Positions 8,244 through 16,547 are shown, counted from the first letter of the stretch. The stretch: 64,000 nucleotides of DNA from Aldehydirespirator sp965203635 (GCA_965203635.1 OZ241903.1:3038001-3102000), one strand, 5' to 3'. Numbers and translations are program-made. Notes: generated by a model not told the origin, from the letters alone.

Positions 8244-9821
8244 TCACGCCTGTCGCCCGCTCTGGTTCGCTGCGCTCACGGGCCGCTCGGGCCCAGGGGC
8301 CTCGGTGATGGAGTGGCCGCCCATCAGCAGGCCGATGTGCTCGCGATCAGCGTCGGCAGCATCGAACACGCCCATGATCCGGCCCTCGTAGACGACCGCT
8401 ATCCGGTCGCTCATCAACAGCACTTCGTCGAGGTCGTCGGATATCAGCAGCACTGCGCAGCCGCTGTCGCGCTTGTTGAGGATCGTCGATCTGACCTCCT
8501 GGGCCGCGTTCACGTCGAGACCCCTGGTGGGATGGGCCGCTACCAGCAGCCGGTCCGCGACCAGCGCCTCGCGGCGGGCCACCAGGCGCTGCTGGTTGCC
8601 GCCCGAGAGCTGCCCGGCGGTGGCGAAGACCGAGCGGGTCTGCACCCGGGCTGCCTCCACCAGCCGCTTGGCGAAGTCGATCACGCCCTGCCGGTTGAGG
8701 GTCAGGCCCTGGGAGAACTGCTCGGTCCAGTAGCTGTGGAGCACCGCGTTGTCCTTGACCGGCGCCGACAGCACCATGCCCATCCCGATGCGGTCCTCGG
8801 GTATGTGCCCTACGCCCAGGTCGGTGACGGCCCGCACCGACATGGCTCCGATGTCCGCGCCGTCGACCGTGATCGAGCCGGACTCCAGGCCGCGGAGCGC
8901 GCATATCACTTCGGCCAACTCGGTCTGGCCGTTGCCCGACACTCCGGCTATACCGAGTATCTCCCCGGACCGGACCGTCAGGTCCATGTCGTGCAGGGCG
9001 GTGATGCCCCGGTCATTGAGGGCCGAGACGCCTCTCAACTCCAGGGCCGGGTCGCCGGTCACGACCCTGTGCTCCACGTCAAGGACCCGTTCCTCCCCGG
9101 TCATGAGCCGGGCGATCTCGTTGGCGGTGGCCCCCTCGGTCGGCCGGGTGATCTCCCTGATCCCGTGGCGCAGCACGGTCAAGCGGTCCGATACGGCCAG
9201 AACCTCCCGCAGCTTGTGGGTGATGAAGATCACGCTGAGGCCGCCGGCCGCCAGCTCCCTGACCACCGCGAAGAGCTCCTCGGCCTCCTTGGCGGTGAGG
9301 ACTGCGGTGGGCTCGTCCAGGATCAGCACACGGGCGCCGCGGGCCAGCACCCGCAGGATCTCGACCCGCTGCTGCTCCCCCACCGACAGCTGCCAGATCT
9401 TGGCGGAGGGGTCGACGTGCAGCCCCATCTCGCCCATGAACTGCTCGGTCCGATCGATCAGGGCCCGCTGGCTCACGACTCCGGGAGTCTCGGGCCAGCC
9501 CAGGTGGATGTTCTCGGCCACCGTCATCGGCTCGACCAGCCGGAAGTGCTGGTGGACCATGCCGATGCCGGCGTCGATGGCGTGGGCGGGGCTGCGGAAG
9601 TCCCGCTCGGTCCCGTCCACGATCACCTGGCCGGCATCGGCGCGGTAGATGCCGGCCAGGATGTTGCACAGCGTGGTCTTGCCCGCCCCGTTCTCGCCCA
9701 CCAGGGCGTGAACCTCGGACCAGCTCACCTCGAAGTCGACCGCGTCGAGGGCGGCCACGCCCCCGAAGGCCTTCGATATGCCCCGCGCCTCTACCGAGGG
9801 CCGTTTGCCGTCGCCGGTCAA
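8244..9821 (-). CDS. ABC transporter ATP-binding protein, duplicated NBD (BMP/sugar class)
   Basis: Energy-coupling ATPase, 525 residues, with two nucleotide-binding domains in one chain, the layout of YufO/NupO- and RbsA-like proteins. NBD1 (about 10-240): Walker A GENGAGKTT, signature LSVGEQQRVEI, Walker B VLILDEPTAVL. NBD2 (about 260-500): GVSGNGQTE replaces a canonical Walker A (no GKT), signature LSGGNQQR, and LLVAAHPTRGLDV in place of the Walker B Asp-Glu. A degenerate second site is normal in this class. The frame is closed upstream and the only start is the TTG at 9821 (reading TGDGKRPSVEARGISKAFGG after it); no strong ribosome binding site is visible. It lies 31 nt after the binding-protein gene. 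Confidence 0.94.
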   Translation of the reverse strand: MTGDGKRPSVEARGISKAFGGVAALDAVDFEVSWSEVHALVGENGAGKTTLCNILAGIYRADAGQVIVDGTERDFRSPAHAIDAGIGMVHQHFRLVEPMTVAENIHLGWPETPGVVSQRALIDRTEQFMGEMGLHVDPSAKIWQLSVGEQQRVEILRVLARGARVLILDEPTAVLTAKEAEELFAVVRELAAGGLSVIFITHKLREVLAVSDRLTVLRHGIREITRPTEGATANEIARLMTGEERVLDVEHRVVTGDPALELRGVSALNDRGITALHDMDLTVRSGEILGIAGVSGNGQTELAEVICALRGLESGSITVDGADIGAMSVRAVTDLGVGHIPEDRIGMGMVLSAPVKDNAVLHSYWTEQFSQGLTLNRQGVIDFAKRLVEAARVQTRSVFATAGQLSGGNQQRLVARREALVADRLLVAAHPTRGLDVNAAQEVRSTILNKRDSGCAVLLISDDLDEVLLMSDRIAVVYEGRIMGVFDAADADREHIGLLMGGHSITEAPGPERPVSAANQSGRQA

Positions 9822-9852
9822 CTCAGTCGTGGCTGCTGCCTGGTATCAGGGC

Positions 9853-11061
9853 TCAGACGGGCGAGATGCCGGTGACGCCGTCGACCGGCCAGTCGATGGC
9901 GTAGGCGCCCAGCGAATCGATGGTCTCGCCCGCGGCCAGCCTCTCATTGCCCTCGTTGTCGTTGAGCGGGCCCTCGTACACGTGGAGTTCGCCGCTGTCG
10001 AGCTTGGCTCCGGCGTCATGTACTGCGTCCTGCACGTCCTGGGGCACGTTGGGGCCGAAGTCGCCGATCGGCGTGTCCAGCAGCCACACCTCGTCCTGGG
10101 ACACCCAGGTGCCGTCCAGCACCCGCTGGCACTGCTCGGTGTAGAACGGCCCGAACTCCGACAGGTCGAAGTGGGACACGTACTTGGTGGGCGCAGCGGA
10201 ACGGAAGTCGAGGTTCCAGTAGCCGGTCCACACGCCGGCCTCCTCCGACAACTGCAGGAAGGTGGGCTCGTCCATCACGCCGAACAGGAAGTCGACGCCG
10301 GCATCGAGCAGCGCGTTGGCCGCCTGGGCCGCCTTCTGCGGATCGAAGAACGTGCTGACCAGCACGGTCTCCACCGTCGCGTCGGGATTGACCGACCTGG
10401 CACCGAGCAGCAGTCCGTTCACGTCGTTGAACGCGGTAGCGGTGGGGAAGGCGCCGATGTAGCCGATGCGGCCGTTGCCGGCGAGGTGCCCGGCGGCCAC
10501 GCCCAGCTGGTAGGCGGTCTTCTCGTGGGCCAGGTAGAACGGGAACAGGTTGTCGCTGTAGTAGTGCCCGTTGATCTCGCAGAACTTGGTGTCGGGAGCG
10601 TTGTCCGACACCTCGGTCAGCAGCCCGGCGTACTCGGTGTTGGCGAAGATGATGTCGTTGCCGTCGTCCACCAGCTGCTGGAAAGTCTCGGTCGTCCCGG
10701 CGTCGAAGCCGATGTTCGGCACGAACGAGGTCTCCAAACGGTCGCCGAGAGCGGCCTGCGCGGCGAGGCGGCCCCGATCGTGCTCCTGGGTCCAGCCGTT
10801 GTCGTCGGGCGGGCCGATGTACACCCACGCGGCCTTGATCGACTCCTTGCCCGCAGGCGCCGCCGTGGTGGTGGCCGCGGTCGTGGCCGGCGCCGCGGTC
10901 GTGGCCGGCGCGGCCTCCTCGTCGTCCCCGCAGGCGGCGAGCAGCGATCCGCCGACCGCGAGGCCGCCGATTCCGGCGACACCCATCTTGAGCGCCTGGC
11001 GGCGCGAGACGGTTGCGCTTGGCGGGAGGATCAACCCACGATTCCTCTTGTTGTCAGCCAT
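9853..11061 (-). CDS. BMP-family substrate-binding lipoprotein of purine/nucleoside ABC importer
   Basis: Extracytoplasmic solute-binding protein, 402 residues. The N-terminus holds a twin-arginine-like signal (VSRRQALKMGV, RR at 20-21), a hydrophobic stretch and the lipobox LLAAC (Cys 44), so it is probably a Tat-exported lipoprotein. A Thr/Ala-rich linker (about 50-70) follows, then the Bmp/PnrA-like domain with WVYIGPPDDNGWTQEHDRGR, IIFANTEYAG, YYSDNLFPFYLAHEKTAYQLG and IGYIGAFPTATAFNDVNG. The ATG at 11061 has AGAAAGG upstream. BMP proteins known biochemically bind purine nucleosides, and the flanking deaminases support a purine ligand here, but the exact ligand (base, nucleoside or modified purine) is not determined by the sequence. 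Confidence 0.94.
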   Translation of the reverse strand: MADNKRNRGLILPPSATVSRRQALKMGVAGIGGLAVGGSLLAACGDDEEAAPATTAAPATTAATTTAAPAGKESIKAAWVYIGPPDDNGWTQEHDRGRLAAQAALGDRLETSFVPNIGFDAGTTETFQQLVDDGNDIIFANTEYAGLLTEVSDNAPDTKFCEINGHYYSDNLFPFYLAHEKTAYQLGVAAGHLAGNGRIGYIGAFPTATAFNDVNGLLLGARSVNPDATVETVLVSTFFDPQKAAQAANALLDAGVDFLFGVMDEPTFLQLSEEAGVWTGYWNLDFRSAAPTKYVSHFDLSEFGPFYTEQCQRVLDGTWVSQDEVWLLDTPIGDFGPNVPQDVQDAVHDAGAKLDSGELHVYEGPLNDNEGNERLAAGETIDSLGAYAIDWPVDGVTGISPV

Positions 11062-11103
11062 GTGAAATGCCTTTCTGGTATCGAGATTCTCTCAGGGTGA
11101 GAT

Positions 11104-12126
11104 CTAGTCGAGTTGGGCGGCCAGCTCGTCGAACTCGATGGCCCACTCGCGGCGCATGCGGCGCTTCTCGGGCTCGCCGAGCCAGGAGCCGTCGATGCCG
11201 TTGAGCATGCACTGGCGGAAGTCCTCCACCTCGAAGCCCATGTGGTTGTGGGCCATGATGTAGTCCTTGGTGGGGTCGGTCTTGAACATGGGCGGGTCGT
11301 CGCAGTCCAGGCTGATCTTGATGCCGAACTCGCGCATCTGCCCGATCGGGTGGTTGTCGAAGTCGTCGTTGAAGTAGACCCAGGCGGTCGACACCGGCGT
11401 GCACGTGAAGACCACGCCCTCGTCGCGGCAGCGGCGCATGATGGCCTCGCTCTCGACCACGTGGTAGCCGTGGTCGACCCGCTCGCAGTTGAGCAGGTCG
11501 AGGCAGGTCTCGATATTGCGGGGCGGGGCGTCCTCGGACTGGTGGGCGGTCAGGTGCAGCCCGGCCCGCTCGGCCATGCGGTAGGCCTTCCAGAACCGCT
11601 CCGGCGGGTATTCGGCCTCGGCGTAGTCCATCCCGATGCCGATCACCTCCTCCCGGGGATGGTCGAGGAGGGTCTCCACCATGGAGACGCCCAGCTCGGG
11701 GGTCTCCATGCGGTTGATGGCCGCTATCAGGCGGCACTCGACGCCGTGGTCGGTGCGGGCTGCATTGATCCCGTCGATGAGGCCGTCGACGCAGGTGTCG
11801 TAGTCCACCCCGGCCGCCATGTGGGCGGTGGGATTGAAGAACATCTCCCGGTAGCGGACGTTGTGGTCGGCCGCCTCGGTGAGGGTCTCGTAGCAGATGC
11901 GCTCGAAGTCCTCCCTGTCGATCACGCCCAACGACGTGTTGTCGTACATGTGGAGGAACTTGTAGATGTCGGGGTAGTCGTAGAGGTCCTCGGGCTCCTC
12001 GTAGTCGGGCAGGGGCACGTCGTGCTTGTTGCACAGCTCGACCGCGGTCCGGGCCTGAACCGACCCCATAAGGTGCAGATGAAGGCTCACCTTCGGTATC
12101 GCCTTCAGGAAGGAATCCATGTCCAT
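11104..12126 (-). CDS. Adenosine deaminase-superfamily deaminase
   Basis: Zinc-dependent deaminase, 340 residues from the chosen ATG at 12126 (MDMDSFLKAIPKVSLHLHL); the frame is open to 12195 but AAGGGGG about 12 nt before 12126 and the family alignment favour the shorter form. Zinc ligands HLH (16, 18), AHQSED, RVDHGYH and LDCDDPPMF are all present. The usual HAGE motif is HQSE here, keeping the catalytic Glu, and SDDP is CDDP. These changes and its low similarity to the second ADA-like gene at 5037 suggest a different substrate, for example adenosine or an N6-modified nucleoside, but that is inference. It is the gene directly upstream of the importer binding protein (42-nt gap) and 114 nt downstream of the amidohydrolase. 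Confidence 0.88.
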   Translation of the reverse strand: MDMDSFLKAIPKVSLHLHLMGSVQARTAVELCNKHDVPLPDYEEPEDLYDYPDIYKFLHMYDNTSLGVIDREDFERICYETLTEAADHNVRYREMFFNPTAHMAAGVDYDTCVDGLIDGINAARTDHGVECRLIAAINRMETPELGVSMVETLLDHPREEVIGIGMDYAEAEYPPERFWKAYRMAERAGLHLTAHQSEDAPPRNIETCLDLLNCERVDHGYHVVESEAIMRRCRDEGVVFTCTPVSTAWVYFNDDFDNHPIGQMREFGIKISLDCDDPPMFKTDPTKDYIMAHNHMGFEVEDFRQCMLNGIDGSWLGEPEKRRMRREWAIEFDELAAQLD

Positions 12127-12240
12127 GAGCGCGTCAACCCCCTTGCCTCGCTCCGTCCCGCGGACACTACCACTAGGCGGCTCACCCCTCGCCAATCCTG
12201 AGGTGCGAGCGGATCTGTGCGTGCGTGGGCGGCTAGCCGG

Positions 12241-13611
12241 TTACCAGAGAGGGGTGGCGGGGTTGCCCTTGAGGGCCTCGCGCCGCTCGAACAGCTCCTC
12301 GGCCGCGGCTTGGGCCTCCGCGGCCACAGCCGCCACATCGACGGAGACCACCTCGCCGTCCTGCACCAGCCGGCGGCCCTGGACCCACACGTCGCTCACG
12401 TCGCGGGAATGGGCGGTGAACACCAGATGGGCGGGGGCGTTGAAGTGCCGGCCGTGCATCACCGGCACGAAGTGCAGGCCGCTGATGTCGACCATGGCGA
12501 TGTCGGCGTCCTTGCCCACCTCGAGGGTGCCGGTCACGTCGTCGAGGCCGAGGGCGGCCGCTCCCGAGCGGGTGGCCATGTCGAGCACGTCCCAGGGGTC
12601 GGCCGCGACCGGGTCGAGGGTGCTGACCTTGGCCAGCAGCGACGCGAACTTCATCTCGCCCAGCATGTCGAGGTTGTTGTTCTCCTTCTCGCCGTCGGTG
12701 CCGAGCCCGACGGTCATCCCCGACGCCCGGTAGTGGTCGATCCGGGCCGGGCCGGAGGCGATCTTCATGTTGGAGCAGGGGCAGTGGGTGGCGGCAGTGC
12801 CGGTGCGGGCCATCAGCTCCACCTCGCGGTCGTCGAGCCACACGCAATGGGCCACGACGGTGCGCTCGCCGAGGATGCCCCGGTTGTAGAACTCCTCGAT
12901 GGGACGCCGCCCGAACTGGCTCAGGCTCTCCTGCACCTCCCACACCGTCTCCGAGGAGTGGGTGTGGATGCCGGTGTCGAACTCCTCGGCCAGGGCGGCT
13001 GCGCCCCGGAACATCTCGGGCGAGCAGTAGAACATGTGCTCCAGCCCCACCCAGGACCGCACCCGGCCGTCGGCAGCGGTGCGATGGGTCTCCAGCAGGC
13101 GCCGGTTCGATTCGAGGGTCTCGAAGTAGTCGTAGCGGTCGGCGGTGTAGGGGGCCAGCGTGGCCCGGATGCCTATCTCGGTGGCCGCCTCGGCCGAGCC
13201 CTCCATGAACCGCCACATGTCGAGCACCGAGGTGGTGCCGCCCCGCAGGCACTCGGTGTAGGCCATGTAGGAGGCGGCCCTGGCGATCTCGGGGGTCAGG
13301 GCCCGGTGAGCAGGGTCGACGTAGTTCTCCAGCCAGTCGAACAGGGCGAGCCCTTCGGCCGTGCCCCGCAGCAGCCCGGAGTGCAGGTGGGCGTTGTGCA
13401 TGCCGGGGATCACCACATGGTTGGCCGCGTCGACTACCGGGGCACCCTCAGCCGCGGGGTGGGCCGCCACGTCGTCGGGTGCGCCGACCGCCGCGATGGC
13501 GCCGTCCACGACGAGCACCGAGCCCGGGTCGTGGCTCACCTTGCGGCCCTCGAGCGGCAGCACGATGCCGTCCCGGATGAGGAAAGTGGTGTCGTTCGCG
13601 GTTCCCCTCAC
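12241..13611 (-). CDS. Amidohydrolase of the Trz/Atz - 8-oxoguanine/SAH deaminase group
   Basis: Metal-dependent amidohydrolase, 456 residues (family about 440-470), that probably deaminates a purine or related N-heterocycle. N-terminal beta sandwich, then the barrel with HNAHLHSG (H75, H77), IHTHSSET, VVAHCVWLDD and LGTDGEKENNNLDM, the last giving the catalytic Asp; the C-terminus closes the sandwich with GTLEVGKDADIAMVD. The GTG at 13611 has GGAAGG 8 nt upstream. It follows the ArsI-like gene by 92 nt and precedes the ADA-type deaminase. Family members hydrolyse guanine, 8-oxoguanine, SAH/MTA or s-triazines, so guanine-type deamination to a xanthine would fit the neighbouring purine genes; the substrate is not proven. 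Confidence 0.88.
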   Translation of the reverse strand: MRGTANDTTFLIRDGIVLPLEGRKVSHDPGSVLVVDGAIAAVGAPDDVAAHPAAEGAPVVDAANHVVIPGMHNAHLHSGLLRGTAEGLALFDWLENYVDPAHRALTPEIARAASYMAYTECLRGGTTSVLDMWRFMEGSAEAATEIGIRATLAPYTADRYDYFETLESNRRLLETHRTAADGRVRSWVGLEHMFYCSPEMFRGAAALAEEFDTGIHTHSSETVWEVQESLSQFGRRPIEEFYNRGILGERTVVAHCVWLDDREVELMARTGTAATHCPCSNMKIASGPARIDHYRASGMTVGLGTDGEKENNNLDMLGEMKFASLLAKVSTLDPVAADPWDVLDMATRSGAAALGLDDVTGTLEVGKDADIAMVDISGLHFVPVMHGRHFNAPAHLVFTAHSRDVSDVWVQGRRLVQDGEVVSVDVAAVAAEAQAAAEELFERREALKGNPATPLW

Positions 13612-13703
13612 TGTTGCCGCCTTCCGCTCGATGGTGCCGACGGGCTCAGTTTGCTACGCCGCGCCGCGCCGCGCCCCAACCGGGGGCGACTGGCGACCGG
13701 TGC

Positions 13704-14129
13704 TCAGTGGGAGGCGACCACCACGTTGTCGAGCACCTCGCTGTCGCCGGTGCGGACGTACCACTCCCAGCGGGATCCGTCGGGATCGGTGAGCCAGGTC
13801 TCGGTCTTGGTGGCGTAGCAGCACAGGGTGTCGTCAACCCCGGTGGTCTCGAGTCCGGCGCCGGTCAGGCGCTGCTCGGCTTCGATCACCTGGTCGCTGG
13901 TTTCCGTCTCAACGCCGAGATGGTTGATGGTCCCTCCCGCCCCGCAGCATCCGGCGGGGTCCGAGGCACCGTCGGCGGCCTCGAAGAGCACCAGTTTCAG
14001 GGGCGGCTCGTCGATGGCGAAGTTGGCGTAGCCGGGCCTGCGACGGGCCGGCTCCGTTCCGAACATGCGCGAGTAGAACTCAACCGCGGCCTCCAGATCG
14101 GCGACGTTCAGGGCAAGTTGCAGTCTCAA
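13704..14129 (-). CDS. ArsI/CadI-like VOC-family metalloprotein
   Basis: Vicinal-oxygen-chelate (glyoxalase/dioxygenase fold) protein of 141 residues, close in pattern to ArsI, the C-As lyase that demethylates trivalent organoarsenicals. Shared marks: N-terminal LQLALNVADLEAAVEFYS with a Gln at position 4, FGTEPARRRPGYANFAIDEPP, the metal His in INHLGVE (70), the vicinal cysteines in TLCCYAT (103-104) and a Glu in SRWEWYV (122). The start is a TTG at 14129 with AAGGAG just upstream; the frame stays open far upstream but those residues are antisense to the divergent acyl-CoA dehydrogenase. An unusual extra Cys-Cys occurs at 61-62 in an insertion (AGCCGAGG). It stands at the head of the purine operon, so it may be part of it or a separate metal/arsenic function. 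Confidence 0.88.
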   Translation of the reverse strand: MRLQLALNVADLEAAVEFYSRMFGTEPARRRPGYANFAIDEPPLKLVLFEAADGASDPAGCCGAGGTINHLGVETETSDQVIEAEQRLTGAGLETTGVDDTLCCYATKTETWLTDPDGSRWEWYVRTGDSEVLDNVVVASH

Positions 14130-14279
14130 CGGCTCTCCTTGACTTCGTCTCAACCGTCGATTCCAGTTTGTGAACCGACGAACCTCCCAACCCGGACTTG
14201 ATCCGGGGTATTCCCGCCGAACGGGGGTCGGGAGCCCGCTCCGCGGGTGGACCGCGGGTTGGCGGGTCCGTGCCCCGGT

Positions 14280-14285
14280 TAGCTT
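14280..14285 (+). promoter_or_regulatory. Probable -10 element for a leaderless mRNA
   Basis: TAGCTT (TANNNT form) is followed by exactly 6 nt and then the GTG start at 14292, with no ribosome binding site in between. This is the usual geometry of a leaderless actinobacterial transcript. The rest of the 162-bp divergent gap (14130-14291) is GC-rich with a short CCCGC/GCGGG inverted repeat. Confidence 0.5.
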
Positions 14286-14291
14286 CTTGTC

Positions 14292-15335
14292 GTGCGGACC
14301 CGATACTCCGAGGATCAGCAGGCCGTCGCTGAGGCCTTCGGTGACCTGTTCGCCCGCGAGGCGACTTCCGAAGCGGTGCGGGCCGCGGAGGCAGGCTGCG
14401 GCTTCGACCCCGGCCTGTGGCGCAAGCTCGTCGCCGCGGGCGCGCCGCAGATGGCGGTGGGCGTCGCCGACGGGGGCGGCGGGGCGTCGCTCGTCGATCT
14501 GGCCGTGGTGGTCCACGAATGGGGCCGGCGGATAGCGCCGGTTCCGCTGGTGGAGCACGCGGTGTGCGCCCGGCTGCTCTCGGCAGCAGGCGGCACTGAC
14601 CGTCAGCGGGATCTTGCCGCCTCGGTGATCTCCGGCGAGTCGATCGCCACGCTCGCTCCCGGGCCGGTCGAAGCCGACGGGACCGCCCGGCTCGTACCCG
14701 CCGGCGCGGTGGCCGACGTCGTGGCCGCCGGGCGCGGCGACGACATCGTGGTCGCCCGCGGCCGACCCCCGGGCGCGGCCCGCCCCAACACCGCGGATCT
14801 GCCCCTCGCCGACCGGGATCTCTCCGACGCTGAGACCGTCGCTTCCGGGGCGGCGGCCGCAAGGGCATGGGACCGCGCCATGGCCGAGTGGAAGGCGCTC
14901 ATGGCGGTGGCCTACGCCGGTCTGGCCGGCGAGGTGCTGGCCATGGGCGTGGCCTACACCAAGCAGCGACACCAGTTCGGTGTGCCGGTCGGGTCGTTCC
15001 AGGCGGTGCAGCACGGCCTGGCCGATGCGGCCACCCGTAGCGAGGGGGCCCGGCTGCTCGCCTTCCGGGCCGTCTGCGCCGTCGATGCCGGCCGGGCCGA
15101 CGGCGCCCGGCTCGCCTCTATGGCGCTGCTGTTCGGGGCCGAGTCGGCCCGGTTCGCGGCCGACCGGGTGCTCCAGTACCACGGCGGCTACGGCTACAGC
15201 GCCGAGTACGACGTCCAGCTCTACTACCGCCGGGCCGCCGGCTGGCTGCTGCAGCTCGGCGAGCCCGCAGCCGACATCGCTCGACTCGCCGACGCCGACC
15301 TCGGCCCCCAGAGGCCGAGCGGGCGGGTGGCGTGA
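14292..15335 (+). CDS. Acyl-CoA dehydrogenase family protein, short subunit
   Basis: 347-residue acyl-CoA dehydrogenase-like protein. The C-terminal helical domain is well kept (KQRHQFGVPVGSFQAVQHGLAD, then YHGGYGYSAEYDVQLYYRRA), while the middle beta domain is reduced and lacks the QLFSEPGAGSD-type sequence found in its neighbour. Its stop overlaps the start of the next acyl-CoA dehydrogenase gene. Actinobacteria encode several such adjacent pairs that form alpha2-beta2 enzymes for sterol side-chain or ring degradation (FadE26-27 and FadE28-29 types), and the layout here fits that model. The GTG at 14292 appears to be leaderless. In such pairs one subunit often holds the FAD contacts and the other the base; which is which is not clear by eye. 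Confidence 0.87.
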   Translation: MRTRYSEDQQAVAEAFGDLFAREATSEAVRAAEAGCGFDPGLWRKLVAAGAPQMAVGVADGGGGASLVDLAVVVHEWGRRIAPVPLVEHAVCARLLSAAGGTDRQRDLAASVISGESIATLAPGPVEADGTARLVPAGAVADVVAAGRGDDIVVARGRPPGAARPNTADLPLADRDLSDAETVASGAAAARAWDRAMAEWKALMAVAYAGLAGEVLAMGVAYTKQRHQFGVPVGSFQAVQHGLADAATRSEGARLLAFRAVCAVDAGRADGARLASMALLFGAESARFAADRVLQYHGGYGYSAEYDVQLYYRRAAGWLLQLGEPAADIARLADADLGPQRPSGRVA

Positions 15336-16501
15336 TGGACTTCGCCATGCCGGCAGGGGCGGAGGCGTTCCGGGAGGAGGTCCAGCAGTTCCTGGCCGAC
15401 CACCTGACCGGCGAGATGATCGCGGCGACCCGCGACGGCACCATCCACTCCCCCGCTCTGCACCGGGCCATCGCGGATCGGGGCTGGCTGTCGGGCGCGG
15501 TGCCGGCCGAACTCGGCGGGGGCGGCATGGACCCGGTCGAGCTGTGCGTGCTGCTCGAGGAGCTGCAGCTCCACCAGGCGCCCGCCGACGCGTTGGGGGT
15601 GGCCGTGGTAGCAGTGTCGATGATCCTCGAGCACGGCCGCGATCATCTGCGCAGCACGGTGGCCCCCCGGCTGATGTCGGGCGAGGCTCTGGCATGCCTG
15701 GGCTACAGCGAGCCCGAGTCGGGCTCGGACGTGGCCGCGGCCCGCACCCGGGCCGTGCGCGACGGCGACCGGTGGATCATCAACGGCTCCAAGATGTGGA
15801 CGACCCTGGCCCACGTGGCCGACTACGTGCTGCTGCTCACCCGGACCGACCCCGAGGTGCCCAAGCACCGAGGGCTGACGTTCTTCGTGGTGCCCCTCGA
15901 CACGGCCGGCATCGAGATCCAGGCCGTCGAGACGATGGGAAACGAGAGGTCCAACGCCACCTTCTACGACGACGTGGTGCTCGGCGACGAGTGGCGCCTC
16001 GGCGAGGTGAACGACGGCTGGACGGTGATGAAGACCGCCCTGAAGTACGAGCGGGGCATCGCCGGCGGCCAGTTCCCGTCGCCTCCGGTGATCGAGGCGG
16101 CGGTCGACTGGGCCCGCCGGGCCCGCCGGGCCGACGGCAGCCGCCTCATCGACGACGACGAGGTGCGCCACAGGCTGGTGCGGGCCATGATCGACGTGGA
16201 GGTGTGCCGCAGCTTCGCCTACCACACCGCGGCGCTGGCCTCGGAGGGGGCCATGTTCGGGGTGGAGGGGTCGATGACCAAGCTGTTCGCGTCGGAGTCC
16301 TACAAGAAGCACTGCGCCTGGTTCCTCGACATGATGGGCGCCGAGGGGCTGCTCACCCACGACGATCCCGGCGCCCACATGGAGGGCCGGATCGAGGAGC
16401 ACTTCCGCCACGCCCCGGTGACCGCCATCTACGGCGGCACCAGCGAGATCAACCGCAACCTGGTGGCCGAGGGCTGGCTGGGCCTGCCCCGGTCGCGTTG
16501 A
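15335..16501 (+). CDS. Acyl-CoA dehydrogenase family protein, long subunit
   Basis: 388-residue acyl-CoA dehydrogenase. It has the middle-domain motif CLGYSEPESGSDVAAARTRA, WIINGSKMWTTLAHVADYVLLL, and the C-terminal IYGGTSEINRNLVAEGWLGLPRSR with the YGGTSE variant. The ATG at 15335 shares one base with the TGA of the short subunit (TGATG); an in-frame GTG at 15332 (GTGATG) is an equal alternative. Both mean tight coupling, supporting a heteromeric enzyme. The gene ends 46 bp before tRNA-Pro, and a promoter for the tRNA starts within 10 bp of its stop. Confidence 0.92.
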   Translation: MDFAMPAGAEAFREEVQQFLADHLTGEMIAATRDGTIHSPALHRAIADRGWLSGAVPAELGGGGMDPVELCVLLEELQLHQAPADALGVAVVAVSMILEHGRDHLRSTVAPRLMSGEALACLGYSEPESGSDVAAARTRAVRDGDRWIINGSKMWTTLAHVADYVLLLTRTDPEVPKHRGLTFFVVPLDTAGIEIQAVETMGNERSNATFYDDVVLGDEWRLGEVNDGWTVMKTALKYERGIAGGQFPSPPVIEAAVDWARRARRADGSRLIDDDEVRHRLVRAMIDVEVCRSFAYHTAALASEGAMFGVEGSMTKLFASESYKKHCAWFLDMMGAEGLLTHDDPGAHMEGRIEEHFRHAPVTAIYGGTSEINRNLVAEGWLGLPRSR

Positions 16502-16507
16502 GCGAGC

Positions 16508-16536
16508 TTGGAGCGCATCGCTACACGTCGTAGCCT
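16508..16536 (+). promoter_or_regulatory. Promoter of tRNA-Pro (-35/-10)
   Basis: TTGGAG at 16508-16513 and TAGCCT at 16531-16536 are separated by 17 nt, and the tRNA begins 11 nt after the -10 box. This is near-consensus housekeeping sigma spacing and would let the tRNA, and perhaps the xanthine dehydrogenase genes, be transcribed independently of the acyl-CoA dehydrogenase pair. Confidence 0.6.
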
Positions 16537-16547
16537 GATCAGTCGCA

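Noticed and set aside
5265..9875. Long plus-strand frames (536 and 693 codons) opposite the deaminase and transporter genes
   Set aside because: High-GC shadows with Arg/His/Gly/Ala composition and no family features, while the minus strand holds clear transporter and deaminase genes.
14130..15695. Upstream extension of the ArsI-like frame to 663 codons
   Set aside because: The extension is antisense to two acyl-CoA dehydrogenase genes; the TTG at 14129 with AAGGAG gives the family's usual length.
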